This document shows positions 8,965 to 16,949 of a stretch of DNA of 64,000 bases, in pieces. This stretch comes from JBGTFE01 sp036403235 (GTDB lineage Bacteria; Acidobacteriota; Blastocatellia; Pyrinomonadales; Pyrinomonadaceae): the NCBI GenBank assembly GCA_036403235.1, contig DASWRI010000044.1:9693-73692 (forward strand). The letters are read 5' to 3'. Made by a program: the position numbers and the translations under genes. Under the pieces are notes generated by a model. The model saw only the letters and a list, made by a program, of their open reading frames with translations, did no database searches and was not told the DNA's origin. Every line of letters starts with the position of its first letter. Position 1 is the first letter of the stretch.

Positions 8965-9164
8965 AATGAAATCAGAATCCGAACGTTTGATAAGAAAAAG
9001 AATATTATCGAAGAGGTGGACGGCAATCTTAGCTAAACTGCCAAATTTAAGCTAACATGTTCCGGTAATTTATGTCAACGTGTTTTAACAATATTTGTTA
9101 TTTTTAACGTAAAATTTTTGTAAATTCTCAACTTTGATTTTTGCAGCGTAATTTTTTAGTCTAA

Positions 9165-9246
9165 TTCTTTGTCAAAGTCTGGAGTCTCAAGTCTGAGGTC
9201 TTGAGTCAAAGATTTTCCGACTTGAGACTTCAGACTTGAGACTCGA
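9165..9246. repeat. Intergenic palindrome, AAGTCTGGAGTCTC family (B1)
   Basis: The left arm strings together GAGTCTCAAGTCTGAGGTCT and similar units. The right arm is its near complement (GACTTGAGACTTCAGACTTG). It occupies the end of the 290-nt gap upstream of the nucleotidyltransferase and stops 8-9 nt before its ATG. The rest of that gap (8965-9164) is AT-rich with nothing I recognise. A second B element is at 12747. Confidence 0.7.
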
Positions 9247-9254
9247 TTTTATTT

Positions 9255-10298
9255 ATGAAAGCTTTAATTTTAGCCGGAGGAAAAGGCACGCGGCTGCGGC
9301 CTCTGACGGTTTACACGCCGAAACCGGTTGTCCCGTTTTTGAATCAGCCGTTTCTGCTTTACCAGATAAATATTCTGCGTCGCGCGGGGATAAAGGATAT
9401 TACGCTGTCTTTGAGTTATCAGCCCGACAAAATCGAGCAGGTTTTGGGCGACGGTTCTGATTTCGACGTTAATTTGAGCTTTGTCACCGAACCGTCGCCG
9501 ATGGGCACGGGCGGCGCATATAAATACGCGGCGGACGGATTCCGCGAAACGACCGTAGTTTTTAACGGCGATATTTTAACTGACGTCGATATTGCAAAAG
9601 TCATCGAGTTTCACCGCGAAAAAAAAGCGGAAGCGACGATTGTTTTGACGCCGGTCGAAAATCCTTCGGCTTACGGTCTGGTCGAAACCGAGGCCGACGG
9701 ACGCGTTTTGCGTTTTCGCGAAAAACCGAAGCCCGAGGAACTGGACGAACTGACGACGAATAACATCAACGCCGGAATTTACGTTTTGGAGCCGACCGTT
9801 CTCGGCATTATCCCGAAAGGCGAAAACCGTTCGTTTGAATACAACGTCTTTCCGGATTTACTCGAAAAGCAGAAGGCTTTTTACGCCTACGTTTTGCAAA
9901 AAAACTACTGGCGCGACATCGGCACGCCGAAAAGCTACCTGGACGCGCACCAGGATTTTTTCGCCGGAAAAATAAAAAATTTCGAGATTAAAAATAAATC
10001 CGCCGGTGCCGACATTTCGCACAAAGCTTCGGTCGATAAAAACTCGGTCATCGCCGACGAATGCGTCATCAAGCCGGGCGCGCGCATTACAAATTCGGTA
10101 ATCGGCGCGGGCGTCCACATCGAGGAAAAAGCAATCGTCGAAAATTCCGTCATCTGGGCGCACACGCGCATCTCGGCCGCCGCGCACATCACCAACGCAA
10201 TCATCGGCCGGAGCTGCTACATCGGCAAAAACGCGACGGTCGGCGCAGGCGTCGTTCTCGGAGACAAAACTTCTCTGACCGATTACACAAAAGTCTGA
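9255..10298 (+). CDS. Sugar-1-phosphate nucleotidyltransferase with hexapeptide C-terminal domain
   Basis: The 347-aa product starts MKALILAGGKGTRLRPLT, the GT-A nucleotide-binding signature of the glucose-1-phosphate thymidylyl / mannose-1-phosphate guanylyltransferase group. Other marks are TPKPVVPF, GTGGA (about 83), FNGDILTD (about 97-104) and FREKP (about 157). The C-terminal 90 residues carry I/V-x-x-G-x-x left-handed beta-helix repeats (SVIGAGVHIEEKAIVENSVI). It makes an NDP-sugar for cell-envelope glycans. The base (GDP or dTDP) cannot be settled from the sequence. It stands alone, with a terminator downstream. Confidence 0.88.
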   Translation: MKALILAGGKGTRLRPLTVYTPKPVVPFLNQPFLLYQINILRRAGIKDITLSLSYQPDKIEQVLGDGSDFDVNLSFVTEPSPMGTGGAYKYAADGFRETTVVFNGDILTDVDIAKVIEFHREKKAEATIVLTPVENPSAYGLVETEADGRVLRFREKPKPEELDELTTNNINAGIYVLEPTVLGIIPKGENRSFEYNVFPDLLEKQKAFYAYVLQKNYWRDIGTPKSYLDAHQDFFAGKIKNFEIKNKSAGADISHKASVDKNSVIADECVIKPGARITNSVIGAGVHIEEKAIVENSVIWAHTRISAAAHITNAIIGRSCYIGKNATVGAGVVLGDKTSLTDYTKV

Positions 10299-10321
10299 AG
10301 ATTTGGTTTAAGAATCTAAAT

Positions 10322-10361
10322 AAAAAACTCTCCTACTTATTAAAAGGGAAGGGAGTTTTTT
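10322..10361 (+). terminator. Intrinsic terminator
   Basis: AAAAAACTCTCC pairs with GGGAGTTTTTT across an A-rich loop, and a T-run follows, directly after the nucleotidyltransferase gene. Confidence 0.8.
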
Positions 10362-10400
10362 GAGTTATGACGTCCGGCGCTTCTGTTTGATTTAGATACA

Positions 10401-10425
10401 GTCGCTTGTATCGATACAAAGCGAC
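10401..10425. promoter_or_regulatory. Near-perfect palindrome upstream of the baeRF gene
   Basis: GTCGCTTGTATC and GATACAAAGCGAC are inverted copies with one unpaired base, about 105 nt upstream of the start at 10529. No T-run follows, so an operator or RNA hairpin is more likely than a terminator. The surrounding 10363-10528 gap has no other gene. Confidence 0.45.
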
Positions 10426-10528
10426 CGCTCCGACTTTTTTCTTTTATTTCCTTATATTTCCGTAGTTTCAGGCGAGGCACGAATTTTGCAAAAATACGAG
10501 TAAAATTTTGCAGTAAAGGTGCGACTAT

Positions 10529-11674
10529 ATGAAATCAAACAACACAGTAGAAAAACTTTTGAGCTTTGAGCCGGCCGGCTTTCCGTTCATTTCGCTTTAT
10601 TTGAATACCGAGCCGAATGAAAACGGGCAATTTAATTTTAATGTTTTCGCCAGAAAACAGTTGAGCGAATACGCTGATAATTTCGAGGCCGAATCGAGCG
10701 AGCGCGAAAGTTTTGACCGCGACGCCGAGCGCATTCTCGAATATCTCGGAAATATAAAGCCGACGACCAAGGGCGCGGCGATTTTTGCCTGCGCGGGCGC
10801 GGGCGATTTTTTTCTGACGCGCGAATTTAACGTGCCTTTTGAGGAAGACTACTTTTTCGTTTTCGACAAGCCGTATATTTTCCCGCTGACGCGCCTGCTT
10901 GAGCAAAACCCGATGTTTGCGGTAGTTTTGGCGGACACGAATGCGGCCAATATCTACACGTTCAAGCGCGGGCACGTTATCGACCAGGAAGAAATTCAAA
11001 ACGAAAAAACAAAGCGCGTTGCCGCCGGCGGCTGGTCGCAGCAGCGTTACCAGCGCAGCGTCGAAAACTTTCACCAGCAGCACGCCAAAGATATTGTCGA
11101 AGAGCTCGAAAAAATCGTGCGCGACGAACATCTCGACCAAATCGTTCTCTCCGGCGACGAGGCCGTCATCATTCCGCTTCTGCGCGCCGAGATGTCGAAA
11201 GAACTCGACGAAAAAGTAGTCGAAGTCTTGAGTCTCAACATAAATACGCCCGAGCACGAATTGATGGAAGCCGCCGAGCAGGCGATTTTCCAGAATCAAA
11301 CGCTAATCGATAAGGAAAAAGTCGACAATCTTTTCGAGCAGAATTACGACGACGGATTCGGCGTCACGGGCGTCGAAAAAACACTCGCGGCGCTCGCTAA
11401 CGGGCAGGTGCAGGAGCTTTATATCAGCGCCGATTTCGACAAAATCGAATACGACGCGAAACAGGTTTACAAAATTTTGAGCGCCTACGCGCCCGGCGAA
11501 GACGGCGAAGTTCCCGACATCCGCCGGCAGGGAAAGGTCGTCGACGAGCTGCTTCGCCGCGCCATCGAATCGGCCGACAGCATCAGATTTATCAAGGACG
11601 AAAATCTTCTGAGCGAAGTCGGCGGCGTCGGCGCGCTTTTAAGATACAAAATTGCCAAAGGACAAAACGTATGA
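10529..11674 (+). CDS. Bacterial eRF1-like protein (baeRF / Vms1-like release-factor fold)
   Basis: The 381-aa product has the layout of the bacterial eRF1-like families: an N-terminal domain beginning L-L-S-F-E (about 10-150), then a middle domain with A-G-G-W-S-Q-Q-R-Y-Q-R (about 166-176), close to the G-G-x-S-Q-x-R loop of Vms1/ANKZF1-type release factors, and a C-terminal eL30-like domain ending LLRYKIA. Known relatives hydrolyse peptidyl-tRNA on stalled ribosomes; whether this one does is inference. It ends in an ATGA overlap with a 49-aa Lys-rich protein, suggesting translational coupling. Confidence 0.8.
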   Translation: MKSNNTVEKLLSFEPAGFPFISLYLNTEPNENGQFNFNVFARKQLSEYADNFEAESSERESFDRDAERILEYLGNIKPTTKGAAIFACAGAGDFFLTREFNVPFEEDYFFVFDKPYIFPLTRLLEQNPMFAVVLADTNAANIYTFKRGHVIDQEEIQNEKTKRVAAGGWSQQRYQRSVENFHQQHAKDIVEELEKIVRDEHLDQIVLSGDEAVIIPLLRAEMSKELDEKVVEVLSLNINTPEHELMEAAEQAIFQNQTLIDKEKVDNLFEQNYDDGFGVTGVEKTLAALANGQVQELYISADFDKIEYDAKQVYKILSAYAPGEDGEVPDIRRQGKVVDELLRRAIESADSIRFIKDENLLSEVGGVGALLRYKIAKGQNV

Positions 11675-11820
11675 GCGAAAAGAAAAGACAGAAAAAAGAC
11701 GGCGAGGGCAAAAACAAGAATAATCAGCGAATGCGCGCCGCCAATGATAAAGACACGGGCGCGAAAAACGGCATCGATACCCGCGAGGACGATAAATCGG
11801 CGGGAAAATCGAAAAATTAG
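11671..11820 (+). CDS. Small highly charged protein coupled to the baeRF gene
   Basis: ATG at 11671 overlaps the previous stop as ATGA and gives 49 aa, MSEKKRQKKDG... ending DDKSAGKSKN. Almost every residue is Lys, Arg, Asp, Glu, Asn, Gln or Gly, with no hydrophobic core, so it is probably disordered. The exact stop/start overlap supports a real translated gene. It could bind RNA or the ribosome alongside the release-factor-like partner, which is inference. No family is recognised. Confidence 0.6.
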   Translation: MSEKKRQKKDGEGKNKNNQRMRAANDKDTGAKNGIDTREDDKSAGKSKN

Positions 11821-11889
11821 CTGAAAAGTAAAAAATGAAAACTGAAAGGTGAAAACAACTTTCAGTTTTCATTTTTCAGCTCTCACTTC
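11821..11889. repeat. Intergenic palindrome, GTGAAAAGT family (A2)
   Basis: It begins immediately after the TAG of the 49-aa gene. The left arm is CTGAAAAGT, AAAAATGAAAACTGAAAGG; the right arm is CTTTCAGTTTTCATTTTTCAG. It separates that gene from mutM. Confidence 0.7.
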
Positions 11890-11917
11890 CTTCCGGTTTC
11901 GGTGATAAAATATTTCT

Positions 11918-12748
11918 ATGCCCGAATTGCCGGAAGTCGAACTCGTCGCACAATCGCTCAATAAACTCGTCTCAAGCCGAAAAATAATCGCCGCCGAACT
12001 TATCAGGGAACGGCTTGCACCGGAAAATTCGCCGTTGGATTTTGCCGGAAAATTAAAAGATTCGACGATAAATTTTGTTCACCGGCGCGGAAAGCACGTT
12101 TTATTTGATTTGAATAACGCGCGTACTTTAATCACGCATCTGCGAATGAGCGGGCGGTTTATGCTTTTGCCAATCGAGCGCGATTTGCCGAAGTTTGCGC
12201 ACGCGATTTTTTATCTCGAAGACGAGACCAGACTCGTTTTTCAAGACCAGAGACATTTCGGCTTGATGAAAATCGTCGAAACGGCGCGGCTTGCCGAAGC
12301 AAAAGAAATAAAAAAGCTTGCGCCCGAGCCTTTTTCCGAAGAATTCGATTTAAAATATTTTCGCGCCGTTTTAAAAACGTCGAAGCGCAGCTTGAAGGAA
12401 TTTCTGCTCGACCAGACAAAAGTTCTCGGTCTCGGCAACATATACGCGTCCGAAGCCTTGTTTCTCGCCCGCATCAATCCGCAAATTCCGGCCGATAAAG
12501 TTCCGGCGCGCAAGGCCTCGATTTTATTTGAAAAAATCCGCGAAATTCTCGCCGAATCAATCGCGCACGGCTCGACCTTAAACGTCAATCCGGAAAACAT
12601 CGACGGTAGCTATTATGGCGGCGGTTTCGAAAGTCGCTGGCGCGTTTACGACCGCGAAAAGGAAAACTGCGTCGCCTGCGCCACGCCGATTGCGCGCCTC
12701 AAACAAGGCGGGCGCTCAAGTTATTTCTGCCCGAAATGCCAGAAATGA
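11918..12748 (+). CDS. mutM: Formamidopyrimidine-DNA glycosylase
   Basis: MutM excises 8-oxoguanine and FaPy lesions and nicks the abasic site. The 276-aa product has the catalytic N-terminus MPELPEVE (Pro2, Glu3), the conserved Lys59 in R-R-G-K-H, and a C-terminal zinc finger with Cys251, Cys254, Cys271 and Cys274. Arg266 of G-G-R-S-S matches the finger arginine that contacts DNA. Length and order are canonical. It appears monocistronic, bounded by palindromic repeats on both sides. Confidence 0.96.
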   Translation: MPELPEVELVAQSLNKLVSSRKIIAAELIRERLAPENSPLDFAGKLKDSTINFVHRRGKHVLFDLNNARTLITHLRMSGRFMLLPIERDLPKFAHAIFYLEDETRLVFQDQRHFGLMKIVETARLAEAKEIKKLAPEPFSEEFDLKYFRAVLKTSKRSLKEFLLDQTKVLGLGNIYASEALFLARINPQIPADKVPARKASILFEKIREILAESIAHGSTLNVNPENIDGSYYGGGFESRWRVYDREKENCVACATPIARLKQGGRSSYFCPKCQK

Positions 12749-12806
12749 GTCTAAAGTCGCAAGTCTAAGGTCGGAAAACAATTTTGACTTTGGACTTGCG
12801 ACTCTT
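12747..12806. repeat. Intergenic palindrome, AAGTCTGGAGTCTC family (B2)
   Basis: It overlaps the mutM stop codon. GAGTCTAAAGTCGCAAGTC faces GACTTTGGACTTGCGACTC around an AT-rich loop. It uses the same word set as the element at 9165. Confidence 0.7.
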
Positions 12807-12902
12807 TTGAAAAGCGGTAACAAATGCGACGCCGCGAATTTTACGCACCGGCATCTGGAAATAAACGGCAAAAAAGCGGAGTATGAATTTTCGGCAAATT
12901 AA
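12807..12902 (+). pseudogene. Possible C-terminal gene remnant
   Basis: From a TTG at 12807 an open frame encodes about 31 residues, including KSGNKCDAANFTHRHLEING, that read like the tail of a normal protein; codon use matches the genome. No upstream part is present because the palindromic element abuts it. It may be a decayed fragment or chance. No family is recognised. Confidence 0.25.
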
Positions 12903-12955
12903 GCTCAGGCTATACGGAAAAACCGCGACGAAAACTAATTTCAAAGCGCTTTAAC

Positions 12956-12984
12956 TTGACAGTTTCAGGCGGAAACCGCATTAT
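12956..12984 (+). promoter_or_regulatory. Candidate sigma-70-type promoter for the riboswitch transcript
   Basis: TTGACA (12956-12961) and CATTAT (12979-12984) are 17 bp apart, placing a transcription start near 12991, just before the aptamer. The -35 box is perfect and the -10 box matches four of six positions. Confidence 0.55.
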
Positions 12985-12997
12985 AAAATTTACTTTT

Positions 12998-13054
12998 CGT
13001 GGTGAGTTATAGCGACTTGCGACCACGTAAAATAAACTGCTAAACAGCGAACCG
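12998..13054 (+). ncRNA. SAM-II/SAM-V-like riboswitch aptamer
   Basis: CGTGGT (12998-13003) pairs exactly with ACCACG (13022-13027). The loop carries TGAGTTATAGCGACTTGCG, and downstream comes AAATAAACTGCTAAACAGCG. These match, in order and spacing, the SAM-II landmarks as I remember them (TGATTTAA, TTGC, GATAAATG, GCTAAA), which form an H-type pseudoknot. The next gene is a methionine-synthesis fusion, the expected target. The assignment rests on my reading of the consensus, not a covariance-model search. Confidence 0.72.
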
Positions 13055-13099
13055 AAGAAAGTTTTAAAGAGTCTCGCTGTTTTGGCGAGATTTTTTTTT
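13045..13099 (+). terminator. Riboswitch expression platform: terminator with competing antiterminator
   Basis: TCTCGC (13072-13077) and GCGAGA (13085-13090) form a hairpin followed by nine T. CAGCGA (13045-13050), at the 3' edge of the aptamer, can instead pair with TCGCTG (13074-13079), which would break the terminator. Ligand binding that holds CAGCGA in the aptamer would therefore favour termination, giving transcriptional OFF control by SAM. Confidence 0.7.
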
Positions 13100-13156
13100 A
13101 GCCGTCAGCCGTCAGCGTTCAACTATCAATTTAAAACTGACTACTGACCACAGATT
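13100..13156. repeat. Intergenic palindrome, TGACCACTGACC family (D1)
   Basis: GCCGTCAGCCGTCAGCGTT faces AAAACTGACTACTGACCAC, ending 2-3 nt before the next ATG. Related elements lie at 17478 and 18705. It leaves little space for a Shine-Dalgarno site. Confidence 0.6.
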
Positions 13157-13157
13157 T

Positions 13158-15050
13158 ATGAAAAACTTCCGAGAAATATTAGACTCCGACGGTATTTTTG
13201 TTTTTGACGGCGCGGTCGGGACGCGTTTTTACGACAAGGGAATTTATATCAATCGCTCCTACGACGAGCTGAACCTGACCGCGCCCGACTTGGTGCGCGA
13301 AGTTCACGCCGAATATGTCAAAGCGGGCGCGGACATCATCGAAACCAATACTTTCGGCGCGACGCGTCACAAATTGCAGCAATACAGTCTCGAAAACAAA
13401 TTAAAGGAAATCAACATCGCGGGCGTGCGCATCGCGCGCGAAGCGGCTGGCGAAGACGTTTTTGTCGCCGGCGCGATTGGGCCGCTCGAACTCAGAATCG
13501 AGCCTTACGGCCCGACCTCGTTTGAAGAAGCGAAAGAGATGTTCAAGGAACAGGCCGCGGCGCTGCTCGAAGGCGAAATCGATTTGTTTGTGCTGGAAAC
13601 GTTTTCTGATTTGTCGGAAATCGAGCAGGCGATAAAAGCCGTCCGCGAATTGTCGGATTTGCCGATTTTCGCGCAGATGACGATTACGACCGAAGGCAAG
13701 ACGGTTTTCGGCGTGACGCCCGAAACTTTTACCAAAAAGCTCGATGAGCTCGGCGTCGATGTCATCGGCCTGAACTGCGGCGTCGGGCCGACGCATATTT
13801 TGACGACGCTCGAAAAAATGCGCGGCGCGACTACCAAATCGCTTTCCGCGCAGCCGAACGCCGGACTCCCGCGCGATGTGCAGGGACGGCAGTTTTATAT
13901 GTCTTCGCCCGAATACATGTCGAAATTTGCCAAGCGTTTTATCAAGGCGGGCGCAAAATTCGTCGGCGGCTGCTGCGGCACGACGCCGAAGCACACGAAA
14001 TTGATGGCCGACGCGGTTCGCGCCATTTCTCCGCGCGCGGCGAAGGCAACGGCAAAGCCCGTCATTTCGGCCAAAGTCAATGATTTAACTCCGGCCGACG
14101 TTCAGGTCGTTTCGCCCGAAGAGCGCTCGAAATGGTCACGGAAAATCGCGCGCGGCGAGTTTGTCACATCGGTCGAAGTTCTGCCGCCGAAAGGCTGCGA
14201 CGCGGCGAAAACTCTGGATTCAATCAAGCTTCTGGTCAATGCCGGGGTCGATGCGGTAAATATTCCCGACGGGCCGCGCGCGCAGACCAGAATGAGCGCG
14301 CAGGCGACCGCCGTCCTCGTCGAACAGCGGGTCGGCATCGAAGCCGTTCTGCATTACTGCTGCCGCGATAGAAATCTTCTGGGAATGATGTCCGACCTGC
14401 TCGGCGCGGCGGCGCTCGGGCTTCACAATCTTTTAATTATCACCGGCGACCCGCCGAAAATGGGGCCGTTTCCCGACGCGACCGCCGTTTTCGACATCGA
14501 TTCCATCGGCTTGACGAATATGGTCAACAAGTTAAATCACGGGCTCGATTTGGGGAACAATCCGATTGGCTGCCCGACCGCGTTTTCCATCGGCGTCGGC
14601 GTCAATCCGGGCGCGATAAATCTCGATGAGGAAATCCGCCGTTTTGAATGGAAAGTCGAAGCGGGCGCGGAATACGCCATCACGCAGCCGGTTTACGATA
14701 CCGAGCAATTAAGGAGCTTTTTGAAAAAAATCGAGCACGTACGCATCCCGATTGTCGCCGGAATTTTCCCGCTTGTTTCGATTCGCAACGCCGAATTTAT
14801 GCACAACGAAGTTCCGGGCGTCGTCATTACGCCGGAAATTCTGGACAGGATGAGAAAAGCGTCGGACGTTTCAAAAGAAGCTGCGCGCGAGGAAGGCATA
14901 AAAATCGCCCGCGAATCGCTGGTCGAGGTACGCGATTTGATTCAGGGCGTGCAGGTTTCCGCGCCGTTCGGCAACGTCAAATACGCGCTTCAGGTTTTTG
15001 ACGTGCTCGAAGAATTTAAGACGAGAAAAGAAGCGGCGGTCATTTCATAA
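13158..15050 (+). CDS. Bifunctional homocysteine S-methyltransferase / methylenetetrahydrofolate reductase
   Basis: The 630-aa fusion resembles Bacillus YitJ. Residues 1-290 are a zinc-dependent homocysteine methyltransferase with F-D-G-A-V-G-T, ETNTFGA (about 62-68), Cys207 in GLNCG and the Cys272-Cys273 pair in GGCCGTTP. Residues about 325-620 are a MetF-type flavin domain with EVLPPKG (about 340), ITGDPPKMG (about 430) and TQPVYD (about 515). Together they would supply and use a methyl group from folate to make methionine. The upstream SAM-II-like riboswitch and terminator fit feedback by SAM. Confidence 0.93.
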   Translation: MKNFREILDSDGIFVFDGAVGTRFYDKGIYINRSYDELNLTAPDLVREVHAEYVKAGADIIETNTFGATRHKLQQYSLENKLKEINIAGVRIAREAAGEDVFVAGAIGPLELRIEPYGPTSFEEAKEMFKEQAAALLEGEIDLFVLETFSDLSEIEQAIKAVRELSDLPIFAQMTITTEGKTVFGVTPETFTKKLDELGVDVIGLNCGVGPTHILTTLEKMRGATTKSLSAQPNAGLPRDVQGRQFYMSSPEYMSKFAKRFIKAGAKFVGGCCGTTPKHTKLMADAVRAISPRAAKATAKPVISAKVNDLTPADVQVVSPEERSKWSRKIARGEFVTSVEVLPPKGCDAAKTLDSIKLLVNAGVDAVNIPDGPRAQTRMSAQATAVLVEQRVGIEAVLHYCCRDRNLLGMMSDLLGAAALGLHNLLIITGDPPKMGPFPDATAVFDIDSIGLTNMVNKLNHGLDLGNNPIGCPTAFSIGVGVNPGAINLDEEIRRFEWKVEAGAEYAITQPVYDTEQLRSFLKKIEHVRIPIVAGIFPLVSIRNAEFMHNEVPGVVITPEILDRMRKASDVSKEAAREEGIKIARESLVEVRDLIQGVQVSAPFGNVKYALQVFDVLEEFKTRKEAAVIS

Positions 15051-15070
15051 AAGTTTCAGATAAGAAAAGT

Positions 15071-15142
15071 AGCCGCGAATTACACAAATTACGCAAATAA
15101 AAAATCAATTTCTATTTGCGTAATTTGTGTAATTCGCGGCTG
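15071..15142. repeat. Intergenic palindrome, AGCC(GC/AC)GAATTACAC family (E1)
   Basis: AGCCGCGAATTACACAAATT faces AATTTGTGTAATTCGCGGCT, giving a nearly perfect 30-bp stem. It lies between convergent genes and can act as a terminator. Relatives are at 31522 and 61161. Confidence 0.8.
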
Positions 15143-15200
15143 ATTTCTTTTTAGCCCGGCCGGATTATGGGCAAGTCATCGCTTTTACATCGTGTTTTCA

Positions 15201-15590
15201 TTATTCGCTTATTCCCCAGCGGCGCGTGATTTCGTCGAGCCAGCGCTCGGCGGCGGCTACGTTCGGAAAAACCTGCATCGGGCGAATCTGCTCGGTGAGT
15301 ATATCGTAAATTTGCAGCATCTCGTATAAATTTTCGTTGTCGGCGATGATGGCGACGGGCGCTGCTTCGCGTCGTCCGGCGACCTGCGCGCGCTCGGCGG
15401 CGAGCGCGCGGATTTGCTCGCGCGTTAAATCGGTCACCGCGCCCGAGCAGTCAAAAATCTCGCCGTAGCTGGCGGCGGGCGAGCCTTCTTCGGCGTTCAT
15501 GTGAGCGCGAAAATCCTCGTAATTTACGACGCCTTCGCAGCACGAATAAACTCTGCGGCGTTCATAGTCAATCTGGTAATAAATCGGCAT
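15201..15590 (-). CDS. Conserved cytoplasmic protein, STAS/SpoIIAA-like
   Basis: The ATG at 15590 gives 129 aa, MPIYYQIDYERRRVYSC...; the frame continues upstream but with repeat-like, unlikely sequence. The pattern (N-terminal strands, a short helix, E-I-F-D-C-S-G-A-V, then VAIIADNENLY and a C-terminal helix ending A-A-E-R-W-L-D-E-I) resembles SpoIIAA-like/STAS domains, in which a Ser or Asp follows the D-x-S segment. Here that segment is D-C-S-G. Possible regulatory or anti-anti-sigma-like role; assignment is weak. Confidence 0.6.
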   Translation of the reverse strand: MPIYYQIDYERRRVYSCCEGVVNYEDFRAHMNAEEGSPAASYGEIFDCSGAVTDLTREQIRALAAERAQVAGRREAAPVAIIADNENLYEMLQIYDILTEQIRPMQVFPNVAAAERWLDEITRRWGISE

Positions 15591-15824
15591 AGAAATAAAA
15601 TTGTTTGGCGGGTTGAGCGTCAAAACGCCCAATGGTGCATTAAGCGCAATTATTATTTTTATGATACGACTTTGCCGCCGTGATTTGAAGCGCGCGTAAA
15701 AGAAACTTTTGCGCTGGCGCGCTAAACGCATTTCTGCGTGCAATGTAAGCTTTCGGACAAAATACGAAAGCTCGATGTGTTACAAATTTCAAATCCGATA
15801 TTGTTTGAAAAAGGGGTTGAATTT

Positions 15825-16430
15825 ATGAAAGGATTTTTGAATTTCGGCGGATTTGCATTTTTAGCTTTTATGGCTTTAACGGCGGCGTCGACGGTTTTTG
15901 CGCAGAACGCAAAGGAAACATACACGGGAACGGTTTTAAGTTACGGCACGGGCTTAAATACGAGAAGCACGACGCGCACTTTTACGCTCAACATCACCGG
16001 AACGACCTCCGACACCGAGGCGAAAGGTTTTCTCGCTACTTTGCGCGATAAAGGTCAGAGCACTCTGCTCGATGAAATCAACGACGAAAAACTCGGAAAT
16101 TTTTCGGTCGGCGGTCGTATCGGGCCGACGATAAACGTCGTGCGCGAAAGCGATGTTGACGGGCAGAGAAGAATTTTTGTCGTCTTTGAGCGCTGGATGC
16201 AGTTTGCCGAGCTGCGCGGCGGTTATCGCTCGACCGACTACCCGTTCGGAGTTATCGAGCTGTTTATGGACGAGCGCACCGGAAAGGGAACCGGAACTTA
16301 TATCGAAGCCGCCAAAATCCGCTGGAATTACGACGATAAAAGCAAGCAATATCAGGTGGAAATCGAAAACTTCGCGACGTTTCCGGCAAAGCTTCTCGGC
16401 GTCACGCAAAGCGGCGGAAGAGGCAGATAG
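15825..16430 (+). CDS. Secreted protein of unknown function
   Basis: The 201-aa product from the ATG at 15825 has a strong Shine-Dalgarno (AAGGGG) and a signal peptide (core FGGFAFLAFMALTAA, cleavage after F-A-Q). The mature protein contains TYTGTVLSYGTG, TRTFTLNITG and EAKGFLATLRDKGQ, looks beta-rich, and ends SGGRGR. I recognise no family. It is flanked by palindromic repeats and probably transcribed alone. Confidence 0.65.
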   Translation: MKGFLNFGGFAFLAFMALTAASTVFAQNAKETYTGTVLSYGTGLNTRSTTRTFTLNITGTTSDTEAKGFLATLRDKGQSTLLDEINDEKLGNFSVGGRIGPTINVVRESDVDGQRRIFVVFERWMQFAELRGGYRSTDYPFGVIELFMDERTGKGTGTYIEAAKIRWNYDDKSKQYQVEIENFATFPAKLLGVTQSGGRGR

Positions 16431-16432
16431 GG

Positions 16433-16486
16433 AAGTGAAAAGTGAAAAGTTTAAGAATCTTTTCTAAACTTTTCACTTTTCACTCA
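16433..16486. repeat. Intergenic palindrome, GTGAAAAGT family (A3)
   Basis: AAGTGAAAAGTGAAAAGTTT faces AAACTTTTCACTTTTCACT. It starts 2 nt after the previous stop and runs to the end of the convergent 87-aa gene. Confidence 0.8.
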
Positions 16487-16747
16487 GTAATTTATTACTT
16501 TAACGACGCCGGTCTTGAATTTCTCCGGGTTCGGCGAGGGCGTTTTGGTCAACGTGAATTTGTGATTATAGCGGTCGGCCGCCTCTGCCGCCGGTATGCT
16601 CTGCCATTCGTATTTGATGACGGCGCCGTCGCCGAATTCGTAGATTCTTTCGATTTTATCGGCGGTGTAAACGGTCGGCGTCTCCTTCGCGATTTTGTCG
16701 CGCTCGTCGTAAATAATAATGTTTGCGTATTCTTCGGCGTTTTTCAT
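16484..16747 (-). CDS. Small conserved protein of unknown function
   Basis: The product is 87 aa, beginning MKNAEEYANIIIYDERDKI and ending GVVKVINY. It has E-F-G-D-G-A-V-I-K-Y-E-W in the middle. It has no signal peptide, no membrane span and no recognised motif. The 3' end abuts the A3 palindrome. Composition and codon use match neighbouring real genes. Confidence 0.55.
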   Translation of the reverse strand: MKNAEEYANIIIYDERDKIAKETPTVYTADKIERIYEFGDGAVIKYEWQSIPAAEAADRYNHKFTLTKTPSPNPEKFKTGVVKVINY

Positions 16748-16949
16748 AAATTTATTCTGCTTTCAATTATTCTCAGACTGACGGTTCATTTTATCAAATG
16801 TTTCTCGTTTTTTATCTCTTTCACTTTCCACTTTTCACTTTTCGCTTTTCACTTGAGTTGCTTTGGACATTGCGCGGAAAAGTTGGCACAATAGGCAAGT
16901 AAATTTTACGTTCCCGAAAGAAAATTCAAATCAAAACGGAGAAAAAGGT

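Noticed and set aside
12998..13054. SAM-I (S-box) or cobalamin riboswitch
   Set aside because: There is no four-way junction, kink-turn or B12 box. Length and landmarks fit only the small SAM-II/V class.
16816..16860. Another full GTGAAAAGT palindrome
   Set aside because: Only the CACTTTTCAC-type arm is present with no facing arm nearby, so it is recorded only as a half element.
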